Source: a virus
Virus record (IMG/VR): IMGVR_UViG_3300042392_002258
Span: 1 to 41,371 of that record
DNA length: 41,371 nucleotides
Reading direction: 5' to 3' (one strand)
In this document: positions 14,393 through 23,099 of the stretch, one piece after another
Position numbering within the stretch: position 1 is the stretch's first letter
Layout: every line of letters begins with the position of its first letter
Translations under genes and position numbers: made by a program
The notes under the pieces: model-generated
The model's input: only the letters and a program-made list of their open reading frames with translations
Databases searched by the model: none
What the model was told of the DNA's origin: nothing

Positions 14393-14618
14393 CCCGTTGA
14401 TTATCAACACATGCACCACCGCTATTCAGCCCGCTATACCTCGACTCCTCCCGGAAACCCGGGCGGTCGGCACCCAGCCGAACCGGGAAACCCTATCAAT
14501 TCCGCCCCTGTTTCCTATCAATTGACCGGGGGGGAGGGGGTCGCGCCGCGCGCGTCCGCCCGCCAATTAGATTGGATCCGCCTTCCGAAAATTAAATCGC
14601 AAAAGGAAGGGGGGGCGC
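14393..14618. promoter_or_regulatory. Intergenic control region before the replication module
   Basis: This 226-bp stretch separates the small-gene operon from the replication genes. It holds TTGATTATCAA (14397-14407, palindrome), two copies of CTATCAATT 22 bp apart (14493, 14515), and the dyad CCAAT-TAG-ATTGG (14563-14575). A weak promoter could lie between 14572 and 14600. A short ORF (14411-14632) has no ribosome binding site and poor composition and was not accepted. The region most likely carries the promoter and operators of the replication block. Confidence 0.45.
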
Positions 14619-15077
14619 GTGGCTGCCGCTGATGACACCCTCGCCCGGCAGCTGGGGGTCGCACCCCGGGTGATCGCCGCCGCCCGCCGCGACCTCAAGG
14701 AGGGGCTCCACTGGACGCAGGACGAACGCGGACGGGTGGAATGGCTCCCGGTCGGGGTCGATGCGCTGCGCGCGTTTCTGGGGCTTCCTGCGAGCGAAAA
14801 GGAGGGGGTGGGGGCGGCGACGCTGGATCCGGCGCGCCGACTGGGCTGGGCGGCTCCGGCTGCACCGGAGACCCCTGCTCCAGCTCAACCCATCGAGGTG
14901 TCCGCCCGCATCTGCCGCCTCATGCCCAATCCCTGCTTCGTCGCCGTCGACCTCGAGGGAATCGCCACCCCGGTCCGCGTGCGCGCCTCCGCCCGGCTCA
15001 CCGTCGGCAAGACCCTCCGCATCCGAGTCAACGCCGACGGCGGGCTCACCTGCATCTCCCCAACCTTCACTCCCTGA
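14619..15077 (+). CDS. Small HTH/OB-like protein of the replication module
   Basis: A 152-residue protein that starts at GTG 14619 behind AAGGAAGGGGG. The N-terminal half (LARQLGVAPRVIAAARRDL) looks like a helix-turn-helix; a proline/alanine linker joins it to a beta-rich C-terminal domain (CFVAVDLEGIATPVRVRAS...LRIRVNADG) with the feel of an OB or SH3-like fold. It opens the replication gene row, three bases before the exonuclease, so it may bind DNA at initiation or be a regulator. No family recognised. Confidence 0.6.
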   Translation: MAAADDTLARQLGVAPRVIAAARRDLKEGLHWTQDERGRVEWLPVGVDALRAFLGLPASEKEGVGAATLDPARRLGWAAPAAPETPAPAQPIEVSARICRLMPNPCFVAVDLEGIATPVRVRASARLTVGKTLRIRVNADGGLTCISPTFTP

Positions 15078-15080
15078 CAC

Positions 15081-15683
15081 ATGTCCTCATCCCTACAGAC
15101 CTCTCATCTCCTCGCGATTGATATCGAAACCGGCGGGCTGGACCCCGCGCGGCATCCCATCCTGTCGTTTGCCGCTCACCCAGAATGGAACCAGCAGCCG
15201 TTCTACAGGCTGGTGCTGCCGCCGGACTACGCTCCGATCGAGCCCGAGGCCGTGGCAGTGAACGGCTATGAGTGGGGTCTCTGGAAAAAAAGCGGGGCGG
15301 CCCCCATCGCCCAGGTCCTCAACGACTTCCGCGTCTGGATTCACGCGCGCCCCGGATCGGTTGGCAGTGTGGCTCCGGTCGCGCACAACGCCGGGTTTGA
15401 TCGCGCCTTCCTCGACTCCGCCTATCGCCGCCTCGCGATGACCCCCATGCTGGCGCACCGATGGGAGTGCTCACAAGCGACCCTGCTGGCGGCCCGCCGC
15501 GCAGGGATCATCGGGCCGGGCAGCTCATCCCTCGACGCCCTCGCCGACCTCTCGGGCCAGCAGCGCCCCGCAATCCATGCCGCCGACGTCGACGCCCGCG
15601 TCTGCCTGCGTGGCTACCAGTGGCTGCTGCGTCGCATGCAGCCTGGGTTCTTCCGCCGCCTGATCAATCGCCTGCCAGTATGA
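15081..15683 (+). CDS. DEDD-family 3'-5' exonuclease (DnaQ/RNase T-like)
   Basis: A 200-residue protein with the three exonuclease motifs: AIDIETGG (D14, E16), AHNAGFDRAFLD (the second catalytic D near residue 101) and HAADVDARVC (H-x4-D near residues 173-178). Together they form the metal site of DnaQ-like nucleases that trim 3' ends of DNA or RNA. It lies directly before the replication initiator and overlaps it by 4 bp, so a role in phage replication or repair is likely. Length is usual for a stand-alone exonuclease domain. Confidence 0.8.
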   Translation: MSSSLQTSHLLAIDIETGGLDPARHPILSFAAHPEWNQQPFYRLVLPPDYAPIEPEAVAVNGYEWGLWKKSGAAPIAQVLNDFRVWIHARPGSVGSVAPVAHNAGFDRAFLDSAYRRLAMTPMLAHRWECSQATLLAARRAGIIGPGSSSLDALADLSGQQRPAIHAADVDARVCLRGYQWLLRRMQPGFFRRLINRLPV

Positions 15684-16627
15684 GCAACGCCATCATCACA
15701 AGGGCATACGGCTCGACCGTGACCGACCCAAGCGACATCAGTGTGCTGGTGGCGTTGGCTGATCAGGCGAATGACGATGGCATCTGCTGGCCGAGTGTGG
15801 GTTCCGTCAGTCGCCGGACACGACTCTGCGATAGGACCGTGCAGCGTGCCCTGAGAAGACTGGTGGCTGAAAGGCACATCAGTGTGACAGGCGCAGTCGA
15901 AGGTGGTTTTGAACGGCAGACTCCTACCTATGTGGTCCACCCCCGGATGCCGCTGAGGGGTGACACAGAGTCACCGGTGACACAGAGTCACCCCCCGGTG
16001 ACACAGAGTCACCCCCCGGGTGTCACAGAGTCACCCCCCGGGTGTCACAGAGTCACCCCCCCGGTGACACAGAGTCACCCAAACCCTCATAGAACCCAAA
16101 GAGAACCCTCAAGGAACCCTCAAGGAACCCTCAGTGCGGACGCAAGCGCCCGCATGCAGGCACCAGAGGGAACCTCTGTCCTTCTGGACGTCGATCCGTT
16201 GGGCAAAAAGAAGAAGGGGGGCGGGGCGACCCTGACGGTCGAGTGGGACGGGACTTCGTTCCATGTGCCGGCGGAGCTGCTGACGCAGTGGCGGAAGGCG
16301 TTCCCTCAGCTGAACGTCGCCGGGTGCATCCGCGAGGCGGCGATGTGGGTCATCGACCACCCCTCCCGCTCGCGGAAAAAGCCAGGAGCGAGGTTTCTGG
16401 AAGGTTGGCTGCGCCGCACCCGGCCCGGCGATTCGCCGCCGCCGTCTGACGACGCAGATCCGCTGCCGCCGGTGGTGACGGGGCCTGACGACGGTCCGGA
16501 GGGATGGCAGGCAGCCTACGAGGCTATGTACGACCATGAGCCCGAAAAACCCTGGGCGATGCAGATCGCTGACGTCCAGCTCGAATGCAGGCAGTGGGTC
16601 AAAAAACGGGAGAGGGGGGTGGCGTGA
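15680..16627 (+). CDS. O-like replication initiator with internal iteron origin
   Basis: A 315-residue protein. The N-terminus (about 15-70) is a winged HTH of the type found in phage replication initiators (VLVALADQANDDGICWPS, then SRRTRLCDRTVQRALRRL). The middle is encoded by six iterons and is therefore a repetitive PVTQSHP-type linker. The C-terminal domain (LLTQWRKAFPQLNVAGCIRE, then FLEGWLRR near residue 250) resembles the helicase-loading part of lambda O/DnaT-like proteins. The following gene is DnaB and overlaps it by 4 bp, so this protein would open the origin and bring in the helicase. The origin is inside its own gene, as in lambda. Start ATG 15680 overlaps the exonuclease stop. 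Confidence 0.75.
   Translation: MSNAIITRAYGSTVTDPSDISVLVALADQANDDGICWPSVGSVSRRTRLCDRTVQRALRRLVAERHISVTGAVEGGFERQTPTYVVHPRMPLRGDTESPVTQSHPPVTQSHPPGVTESPPGCHRVTPPVTQSHPNPHRTQREPSRNPQGTLSADASARMQAPEGTSVLLDVDPLGKKKKGGGATLTVEWDGTSFHVPAELLTQWRKAFPQLNVAGCIREAAMWVIDHPSRSRKKPGARFLEGWLRRTRPGDSPPPSDDADPLPPVVTGPDDGPEGWQAAYEAMYDHEPEKPWAMQIADVQLECRQWVKKRERGVA
15959..16079 (+). repeat. Six iterons, predicted replication origin
   Basis: Six copies of GGTGACACAGAGTCACC or GGTGTCACAGAGTCACC start at 15959, 15976, 15997, 16019, 16041 and 16063; from the second on they are 21-22 bp apart, about two helical turns. Each unit is a dyad, GGTGAC-N5-GTCACC, or a close variant. They lie inside the initiator gene, which is the layout of the lambda origin, and are the best candidate sites for initiator binding. 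Confidence 0.8.
16103..16134 (+). repeat. Three 11-bp direct repeats beside the iterons
   Basis: GAACCCTCAAG occurs at 16103 and 16114, and a truncated copy at 16125. They follow the iterons with a purine-rich, less G+C-rich stretch from about 16081, which may be the region that melts first. The repeats are coding, so they also encode a repetitive linker in the initiator. Confidence 0.6.
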
Positions 16628-18357
16628 GTGGCATCAGTGAAGCGATGCAGGGGGAGCGGGCGGTTTTGGGGGCGATGCTGATGTCGCCGGACTATGCGGT
16701 GCCGTTGGCGGTTGAGCTTGTGACGTCGAGTGACTTTGGCTTCAAGCTCCACCAGCAGGCGTTCGATCTGATGCGCCAAATGGTCAACGCCGGCCAGCCT
16801 GTGGACATGACCACGCTGGCGGTCCGCATGATGGACGCGAAGCTGCTGGAGCAGCGGGAGATCGGGGTGCTGGGTGAGTGGATGGAGGCATCCACAAGCC
16901 CGACGCATGTCAGGGAATACGCTCGTCTGGTCCGCGCCAAGGCGCGCCGGCGGGAGTTTCTGGAGCTGCTGGACGACGCTGCGAAGAAGGTGCACGACGG
17001 AGCGGAGACCGAGGAGGAGTTTCGAGCGGTGATGGAGCACGTCATGGCTGGATCCGAGCGGTTACAACTGACCACCATGACGACGCATCGGGGTCTGAGG
17101 AGTGGTGGCGACGCTCTCGCCGAGGTGGCGGCGATGGCGTCGGAGCGTTACAAGCATCGGGGTCAACCGCTCGGGTTGGCTGTAGGATTTGCGGACCTTG
17201 ATAGGGTCGTGAATGGATTTCAGAAAAACGACTTTGTCGTCATCGGAGCCCGACCGGCGATGGGCAAAACCAGTCTTGGTGCGTGTCTGGCTGAGGGGAT
17301 CGCATTGGACGCGGCGAACAAGCGGAATGTGCCGGTTCTGATGATCACACTCGAAATGTCAGATACCCAGATCATGGAGAGAATGATCTTGGGGAGGTGC
17401 GAGATCAAGTTCAGCAAGGCCCGCACTGGCATGTTCTCCGATTGCGAGGGCGCGATCTGGGCAGCGGCGCAGGAGGTTCTGGCGAATCGCGCGGGCAAGT
17501 CGGCTGAAGACATCAAGATGGGCATCTTCGACCTCGCCGTCGAGCGGTTACAGGCGAAGTGGGCGAGGAAGGGACGAACGGATCCGGGGGCCGCCAATCC
17601 GGTGACCAACACCGAGGTGCGGGAGTCGGGTCTGCAGATCCAGATGATGGCGGAAAAGTTCGCTGCGGTCGCGACTGGCATGCTGACATTCTACGATTCC
17701 TACGGGGCGACGACGCAGGAGTTGAGGACTGTCATCGGTCAGTGGGTGCGGCGCATCGGGTGGTCGCCGGAATCGCAGGATTTGTGTCCCCCATGCGTCA
17801 TCATCGATTACATCCAGCTGATCAAAGCGTCGGAGAAGGCGAACCAGAAAGAGAAGCGGATGGCAATCGAGGAGGCGTGCAGTGTGCTCAAGGGGTTGGC
17901 GAAACGCCACAACATCGTCGTTGTGGGGCTGGCTCAGGTTGGGCGGTCTGCCGCCGATAATCCGGGGGCGCGTCCGGCAATGAAAGATTTCAAGGAATCC
18001 GGGGCAATCGAAGAGTATGCGGACGTCCTGATGTCCTTGCACCGTGACCCCTACTACAAAAAGTGGGATAAGTTAGGCGAGGACGCAAAAGAGTCGTGGG
18101 AGAAAAAGGCGGGTTTCCGGAACCGGGAACCGGCGCATGAGGCACTCAAGGAACCTGAGTGGGATGGGCAGTCGTTCTACGAAGCGCAGGCGACGCTTGA
18201 GATCTTGAAGGGAAGGAACGTCCCCACAGTCGAAATCCCCATGCTGTTCCATGGGGTACACATGCGGTTCGCCTCGCTCACCCCCGCTCTCTACAGCAAT
18301 AATCCTGACAAGCGTCAGAAAATCCAGCAGCCAACCGAACAAGACCTCGATATCTAA
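16624..18357 (+). CDS. dnaB: Replicative DNA helicase, DnaB family
   Basis: A 577-residue protein. The N-terminal domain begins EAMQGERAVLGAMLMSPDY, as in DnaB. The RecA-like core has Walker A GARPAMGKTS (K215, T216), Walker B VIIDYIQLI (D395) and the arginine/glutamine segment VVVGLAQVGRSA followed by KESGAIEEYADV. The gap between Walker A and B is about 180 residues, some 70 more than in E. coli DnaB, so there is an insert around residues 280-370. It uses ATP to unwind the replication fork. The GTG at 16624 overlaps the initiator stop by 4 bp; the pair forms the core of the replication module. Confidence 0.9.
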   Translation: MSGISEAMQGERAVLGAMLMSPDYAVPLAVELVTSSDFGFKLHQQAFDLMRQMVNAGQPVDMTTLAVRMMDAKLLEQREIGVLGEWMEASTSPTHVREYARLVRAKARRREFLELLDDAAKKVHDGAETEEEFRAVMEHVMAGSERLQLTTMTTHRGLRSGGDALAEVAAMASERYKHRGQPLGLAVGFADLDRVVNGFQKNDFVVIGARPAMGKTSLGACLAEGIALDAANKRNVPVLMITLEMSDTQIMERMILGRCEIKFSKARTGMFSDCEGAIWAAAQEVLANRAGKSAEDIKMGIFDLAVERLQAKWARKGRTDPGAANPVTNTEVRESGLQIQMMAEKFAAVATGMLTFYDSYGATTQELRTVIGQWVRRIGWSPESQDLCPPCVIIDYIQLIKASEKANQKEKRMAIEEACSVLKGLAKRHNIVVVGLAQVGRSAADNPGARPAMKDFKESGAIEEYADVLMSLHRDPYYKKWDKLGEDAKESWEKKAGFRNREPAHEALKEPEWDGQSFYEAQATLEILKGRNVPTVEIPMLFHGVHMRFASLTPALYSNNPDKRQKIQQPTEQDLDI

Positions 18358-18361
18358 TCCC

Positions 18362-18649
18362 ATGGCACACATCAAAAAAATCCTCAAAATGCAAGTCGGT
18401 GAATACACCGACAATACTGGCAAGACATCGCCGGAGATGCGCGAGATCGGCGTTATGATCGAGCACTCAAAGGGCGACGACGTCTGGTGCACGATCTCAC
18501 TGCACGCAGACATCCTCAACCCGGTGCTCTATCAGATGACGAAACCGTTCTGTCGAAAGGGCTCAAGCGGAGTCCCTGTGAAGCTGTACGATCTGACCCG
18601 CCGCAAGACCGTGCAGGACGACGACATGGGACCAGAGCAGGAATTCTGA
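18362..18649 (+). CDS. Small phage protein before TerL, function unknown
   Basis: A 95-residue protein (MAHIKKILKMQVGEYTD...) with a beta-rich look: EIGVMIEHSKGDDVWCTISLH and a basic C-terminal part. It could be a single-stranded-DNA-binding relative of the helicase module or a small phage factor. It stands between DnaB and TerL, the place where many phages have a small terminase subunit, but there is no HTH. No family recognised. ATG at 18362 follows four bases after the helicase stop. Confidence 0.6.
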   Translation: MAHIKKILKMQVGEYTDNTGKTSPEMREIGVMIEHSKGDDVWCTISLHADILNPVLYQMTKPFCRKGSSGVPVKLYDLTRRKTVQDDDMGPEQEF

Positions 18650-18651
18650 CC

Positions 18652-20565
18652 ATGGACCTCCGCGACCATCTCGAGAAAATCGTCGCCGGCCAGCTGGAGC
18701 ACCCGGTGTACCCAGCCATCGCCATTGATTGGTCCGCGCCCTACGACATGACGCAGTGCACCATCCGGATTGGGGAGGCATCGGAGGTGGTCGGGTACGA
18801 CCGGCTGCTGCGGATGATCGGGGCGCGCCGGAAAGTCATCGAGCAGGAGGAAGAGGATCCGTTGCGGTCGGGATACGAACCACCGTTCTGGCACCAGGTG
18901 GACCTGCGGGTGGCGAAGATGCGCCTGGCAAACCCCGGCGTGCAGCTCGAGGTGCTGCTGATGGGGGGGATCCGGTCTGGCAAGACGGAGTTCGCCACCA
19001 AAAGGTTAGTGCAGCATTTCTTCTGGACCCCGAATGCGTGGTGCTGGGGGCTGCATGAGATCGAGACCTCGTCGAAGCGGATCCAGCAGAGGCGGGTGCA
19101 CCGGTTCCTGCCGAGGGAGCTGGACACCAGCACCGGGAAACACAAAAAGGACAAATCCACCCACTTCAGTTATAGCGAGGGGAACGGATTCACTGGCAAT
19201 CAATTCACCTTGAGCTGGCAGGCGAAGGACTGGCGGGGTGCGGAATGCAGCGCTGGCGGCATGATGGACTTCAAGTTCTATAAATCGCAGGACAGCACAC
19301 TTCAGGGGGCTGAGTTGACGTGTGCGACATCGGACGAGTTGATCCCGAAGGCGACGTGCGACACCGTGCGCGAGCGGTTGCTGTCGCGGGCCGAGGACAC
19401 CAAGCGGGAATCGTTTCTGTCAGGGATCCGCGAGGCAATCCGAATCCTCGAGGAGGGCGGAACGCTCCCCCCTGCCCTGATTGCGTTAGTGTATTACGGA
19501 TGCCACCTGATCAGTTTCACCCCCAAAGAGGGGTATAGCGCGACGGTGGCGGATTTCCTGGACGGGGCCGTGACCATCGAGGACGTCGAAGCGGAGCTGC
19601 TGCCACTCAAAAACGGAACGGCGCAGCGGGTGCCTCGGTTCAAGCAGCCGCGCCGAAAGACCAGGCTGGTGGCGTATTTCCATACGAAAGACAACGTGTT
19701 TAGGGGGAACTACCCGGCGATGGCGCAGCAGTGCGCGGGTGCAAAGGAGGATTATGTGAGGGTGATTGCGTATGGCGATGTCGCGAAGGGATGGGCGTCG
19801 ACGTTTCCGAAATGGAGGGACACCGTGCATGTGGTGCCGCGCGAGGCGGTGCCGCGCGAGGGGACGTGGTACGAGATCTGCGACCCGGCTGGTGCGCGGA
19901 ATTGGTTCCTGCTCTGGGCGGTGGTGGATCCCGCTGGCCGCAAGTTCATCGTCCGCGAGTGGCCGCAGGAGGGGGACTTCATTCCAGATGTCGGAGATCC
20001 GGGGGCGTGGGCGGTGACGAGTGAGACTGGGGCGCGCAATGGCGACGCCGGAGACGCGCAGGATTCGTTCGGCTGGGGGTTCGAGCGGTATGCGGCTGAG
20101 ATCAGGAGGATACGCGAGGAGATTGGAGCGTGGTGGTCATCGAGCGCAGACGGGTGCAGTGGCGCTCCAATCGCGCCGGCGGAGAGTTACATGGACTCCC
20201 GGCTGGGTCAGGCGCAGACGACGGCGCACGGGGCCGCCACCACCATCATGGACGAACTCAACCTGCAGCCGGGGATGGCGTGGATCCCCGCCAGTGGCGA
20301 CAGGCTGGCGGAGGGGGATGCATTGATCAATGACCACCTCGACTACGATGAGACGAAGCCGGTGTCTCCACTCAATGCCCCGCGACTACAGGTCACTGAC
20401 AACTGCCGCGCGGTCATCTTCATGTTCCAGACTTACGGACCGCCGACGAGATCGCGCGACGAAGCATGCAAGGATGCGCGGGACTGCGTGGCATACCTCG
20501 TCAACGCCAACCCCGAGTACCTCGGCGGCGATGCCCTCGAGCCGGTCGGCGGCGGCTCATACTGA
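18652..20565 (+). CDS. terL: Terminase large subunit (TerL)
   Basis: A 637-residue protein. The ATPase has Walker A MGGIRSGKT (G105-T112) and Walker B with TSDEL (D228, E229). The C-terminal RNase H-like nuclease shows CDPAG (D411), YMDSRLG (D515) and a final ALINDHLDYD acid patch that would complete the metal site. It cuts phage DNA and drives it into the prohead through the portal. ATG at 18652 follows an AGGAATT site. The gene is followed by a small HTH gene and the portal. No clear small terminase was found next to it, so packaging (cos or pac) cannot be told from the sequence. Confidence 0.85.
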   Translation: MDLRDHLEKIVAGQLEHPVYPAIAIDWSAPYDMTQCTIRIGEASEVVGYDRLLRMIGARRKVIEQEEEDPLRSGYEPPFWHQVDLRVAKMRLANPGVQLEVLLMGGIRSGKTEFATKRLVQHFFWTPNAWCWGLHEIETSSKRIQQRRVHRFLPRELDTSTGKHKKDKSTHFSYSEGNGFTGNQFTLSWQAKDWRGAECSAGGMMDFKFYKSQDSTLQGAELTCATSDELIPKATCDTVRERLLSRAEDTKRESFLSGIREAIRILEEGGTLPPALIALVYYGCHLISFTPKEGYSATVADFLDGAVTIEDVEAELLPLKNGTAQRVPRFKQPRRKTRLVAYFHTKDNVFRGNYPAMAQQCAGAKEDYVRVIAYGDVAKGWASTFPKWRDTVHVVPREAVPREGTWYEICDPAGARNWFLLWAVVDPAGRKFIVREWPQEGDFIPDVGDPGAWAVTSETGARNGDAGDAQDSFGWGFERYAAEIRRIREEIGAWWSSSADGCSGAPIAPAESYMDSRLGQAQTTAHGAATTIMDELNLQPGMAWIPASGDRLAEGDALINDHLDYDETKPVSPLNAPRLQVTDNCRAVIFMFQTYGPPTRSRDEACKDARDCVAYLVNANPEYLGGDALEPVGGGSY

Positions 20566-20573
20566 TTCCCACC

Positions 20574-20804
20574 ATGACTACCGAATCCGCCCGCACCACA
20601 TACCCTCCCCTGCTCCGCTATAGCAAGGTCGTCGAACTGGCGGCGCAGATTGGCATTGGCCGCCACACTGTCCGCAAACTGCTAAGCGGCGGACAGATCG
20701 AGCGAGTGTCGCTCGGAGGCAGCAGCCATGGAGTCTACCGTCGCGACGATGTCTTGCGAACTCTCCTCCCAGAACCCAAACCACAACAACCCGAAACCAC
20801 ATGA
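20574..20804 (+). CDS. Small MerR/excisionase-type HTH protein
   Basis: A 76-residue protein with a single helix-turn-helix (VVELAAQIGIGRHTVRKLL) followed by a wing-like strand (GVYRRDDVLRTLLPEP). The layout is that of MerR-type or Xis-type winged DNA-binding proteins. It lies between TerL and the portal and overlaps the portal start by 4 bp. A DNA-binding protein in this place may be a small terminase subunit that recognises the packaging site, or a late regulator. Assignment as TerS is only an inference from position. Confidence 0.6.
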   Translation: MTTESARTTYPPLLRYSKVVELAAQIGIGRHTVRKLLSGGQIERVSLGGSSHGVYRRDDVLRTLLPEPKPQQPETT

Positions 20805-23098
20805 ATGATGAGACTGCTATGACGGCACTGTCGCCGCGCGACAAGCCCAACGTAAAGGCAATGGTCGATGAGATCCGGCGCGCCGCTGAGCGTGCTGGCG
20901 ATCTCGCCTTTTACGAGAGGATGGAAGTGAACCACTGGACCCGCCACAATTGGTGGGAAGGACAGACTTGGAGCGGGCGGAAGGAACTGCTGGAGGGGAC
21001 GGATCCGCGGAAAGTGTTTCCCTGGCCGGGAGCCAGCGATGCGCGGGTGCCGCTCATCGATGAGCTGATCAACGAGCGGACCGATCAGCTGATCGTCGCC
21101 TTTGACCTCGCGAGGTTTAGGGTCGGGCCGCGCGATCTGTCCGCCGACAACAATGCGCAGAACAAATCGGTGTTGTGGGCTGGCGTGGCAAATTACTATC
21201 AGGACGAGACTCTCGAAGAGTGCCGCACCGCTGCGTACCAATGGGCTGACTGGGCAGAGGAGTTCGGGCACGCACTGCTGTATGTTGGTTGGGAGGAGGA
21301 GCAGGCACTGGAAAGGAAAACCCTCACAGAAAACGACCTGCTGCAGATGCAGGTGCAAGCAGCGATGACTGCAGCAACCAACGAAGCGGTGATGGCGATG
21401 ACGGCTGAGGGGCAGCCATTGCCGCACCCGGGAGACGTTCTGACGCCGGAGCAGCAGCAGGCAATTGCCGTCGGGGTTGAGGCGCGGATGGTCGAGTTGG
21501 TGCGCGATCCTGCTGAGGTGGAGGAGTTGGTGGCGGTGCTGATGGCATACGATGCCGCAATGCCGGAGAGCGAGGCGCGACGGATTGCTGGCGATGTGAG
21601 GAGGGATGGTGAGGCAGAGTACTTTGTCCCCTACGTCCACCAATCCAAACCCTGCTGGAAGGCATGCATGCCGTACATCGATGCCCTCTACCCGCCTGAG
21701 TGCAGGCACATCCAAAAGGCACCATGGGTTGCCCTGGCAGAGTGGATGTCAGAGGCGGAGCTGAGGGAACGGGTGGCGTCGGAAGGTTGGTCCGAGACAT
21801 GGGTGGATCGGTTGCTAGAGAACAAAGGCAAGGCGTTCGATTTCGGGGCGCAGCAGTGGGCGGCGCATCGGGATTGGGTGATGGCTGGCGGGATGGTGGG
21901 AACCGGAGTCGATGCCGGTTCCTCGAACGAGACACCACTCTATCAAGTGCTCCATGTGTACTATCGTGCGACGGCGCAGGCGGGGGTGCCGTGCGTGTAC
22001 AGGACGGTGCTGAGCGGATGGATCGATGACGAATCCGCGATCCATGAGCCATGTCCGTATGCACATGGGAAGTACCCATTTCGAGAACGTGTCAGGGAGA
22101 TCAAAGCAAAAACGATGGTCGAGAGTCGCGGGGTCGGCGAGATCTCGTTCTCTGATCAGTCCAGTTTGAAAACTCACCGAGATCAGAGGAACGACAACGC
22201 CAGTCTCCAGCTGCTGCCGCCGGCGGAGGTGCCGGTGCAGCAGGCTGGTGGGCGGTTCCCACTCCTGCGGCCGGGCGTGCAGATCCCGCGACGCACCGGC
22301 GGCGGCGCGGCCGGCATCAATTGGATCAAACCACCCGGCGACCCGGGCGCGAGCGAGCGTGCGGAGCTGGACATCCGCCTATCAGTGGACCGGTACTGGG
22401 GGCGCGGCGCGGCGGTCGACCCTGACGTGCGGCTGACCCGGGCTCGCGCCAGAGTGAACCATTTCATGGCTGATCTGAGGGAGGTCTGGAAGTTGACGTT
22501 CCAACTCATCCAAGAGTATGCGCCAGAGCAGTTGAGGGTGGCGTCGGTGCGTGGGCTGCCGGTCGACCTGCAAGCCACTCGCGAGGACATTCAGGGGCAG
22601 GTGAGTCTGGACCTGACGTTTGATCCGGCGGACTTCGATGTGGCGACCGTCCTCAAAAAATTGGAGGTGCTGAACGAGGGTCTGCTGCCGCTCGACCGCA
22701 GCGGCAGCATCAACACAAATAACATCCTGCGCGCCGCCGTCTCGGCAATCATGCCGGGGTGGGTGTCGGAGATCATCCCGCAGTCGAGCGAGCAGACGAG
22801 GGCGTCGGAGATCGAAGACGAGGACCGTGCGCTCGGCCAGCTGCTGCTGGGGATGGAGCAGCCGTATGTTCCCGGTCGGGATCATCAGGCCCGACTGGAG
22901 ACCCTGCGCCGCCGCATGGAGGCGCAGAATCCGGATGGCTCCCCCACCGCCGCGGCCCGCATCGCCCAAGCGAATCCTGACATCGCTGCCCTCGTCGAGA
23001 ACCGCATGAAGTTCCATCAGTTCCAGCTCGAGCAGCAGCAGAATGCCGACATTGGTCGCAAGGGTGTCGACGAACTCCAATCCGAACCAACCGCCTGA
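20801..23098 (+). CDS. Portal protein
   Basis: A 765-residue protein. The N-terminal segment KVFPWPGASDARVPLIDELI (residues 71-90) is typical of podovirus-like portals, where a PFPGAxDxRVPL motif precedes the wing region. Middle parts are alpha-rich with mixed beta (VYRTVLSGWIDD), and the C-terminus is charged and glutamine-rich, as in a crown or barrel. Twelve copies would form the ring through which DNA passes. ATG 20801 overlaps the preceding stop. Size is at the upper end for portals of short-tailed phages. Confidence 0.8.
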   Translation: MNDETAMTALSPRDKPNVKAMVDEIRRAAERAGDLAFYERMEVNHWTRHNWWEGQTWSGRKELLEGTDPRKVFPWPGASDARVPLIDELINERTDQLIVAFDLARFRVGPRDLSADNNAQNKSVLWAGVANYYQDETLEECRTAAYQWADWAEEFGHALLYVGWEEEQALERKTLTENDLLQMQVQAAMTAATNEAVMAMTAEGQPLPHPGDVLTPEQQQAIAVGVEARMVELVRDPAEVEELVAVLMAYDAAMPESEARRIAGDVRRDGEAEYFVPYVHQSKPCWKACMPYIDALYPPECRHIQKAPWVALAEWMSEAELRERVASEGWSETWVDRLLENKGKAFDFGAQQWAAHRDWVMAGGMVGTGVDAGSSNETPLYQVLHVYYRATAQAGVPCVYRTVLSGWIDDESAIHEPCPYAHGKYPFRERVREIKAKTMVESRGVGEISFSDQSSLKTHRDQRNDNASLQLLPPAEVPVQQAGGRFPLLRPGVQIPRRTGGGAAGINWIKPPGDPGASERAELDIRLSVDRYWGRGAAVDPDVRLTRARARVNHFMADLREVWKLTFQLIQEYAPEQLRVASVRGLPVDLQATREDIQGQVSLDLTFDPADFDVATVLKKLEVLNEGLLPLDRSGSINTNNILRAAVSAIMPGWVSEIIPQSSEQTRASEIEDEDRALGQLLLGMEQPYVPGRDHQARLETLRRRMEAQNPDGSPTAAARIAQANPDIAALVENRMKFHQFQLEQQQNADIGRKGVDELQSEPTA

Positions 23099-23099
23099 C

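Noticed and set aside
14411-14632. 73-codon plus-strand ORF in the intergenic region
   Set aside because: No ribosome binding site, proline/serine-rich composition, and it overlaps the well-supported GTG start at 14619.
15959-16079. CRISPR-like array
   Set aside because: Spacing between repeats is only 0-5 bp and the repeats lie inside a coding frame; they are iterons.
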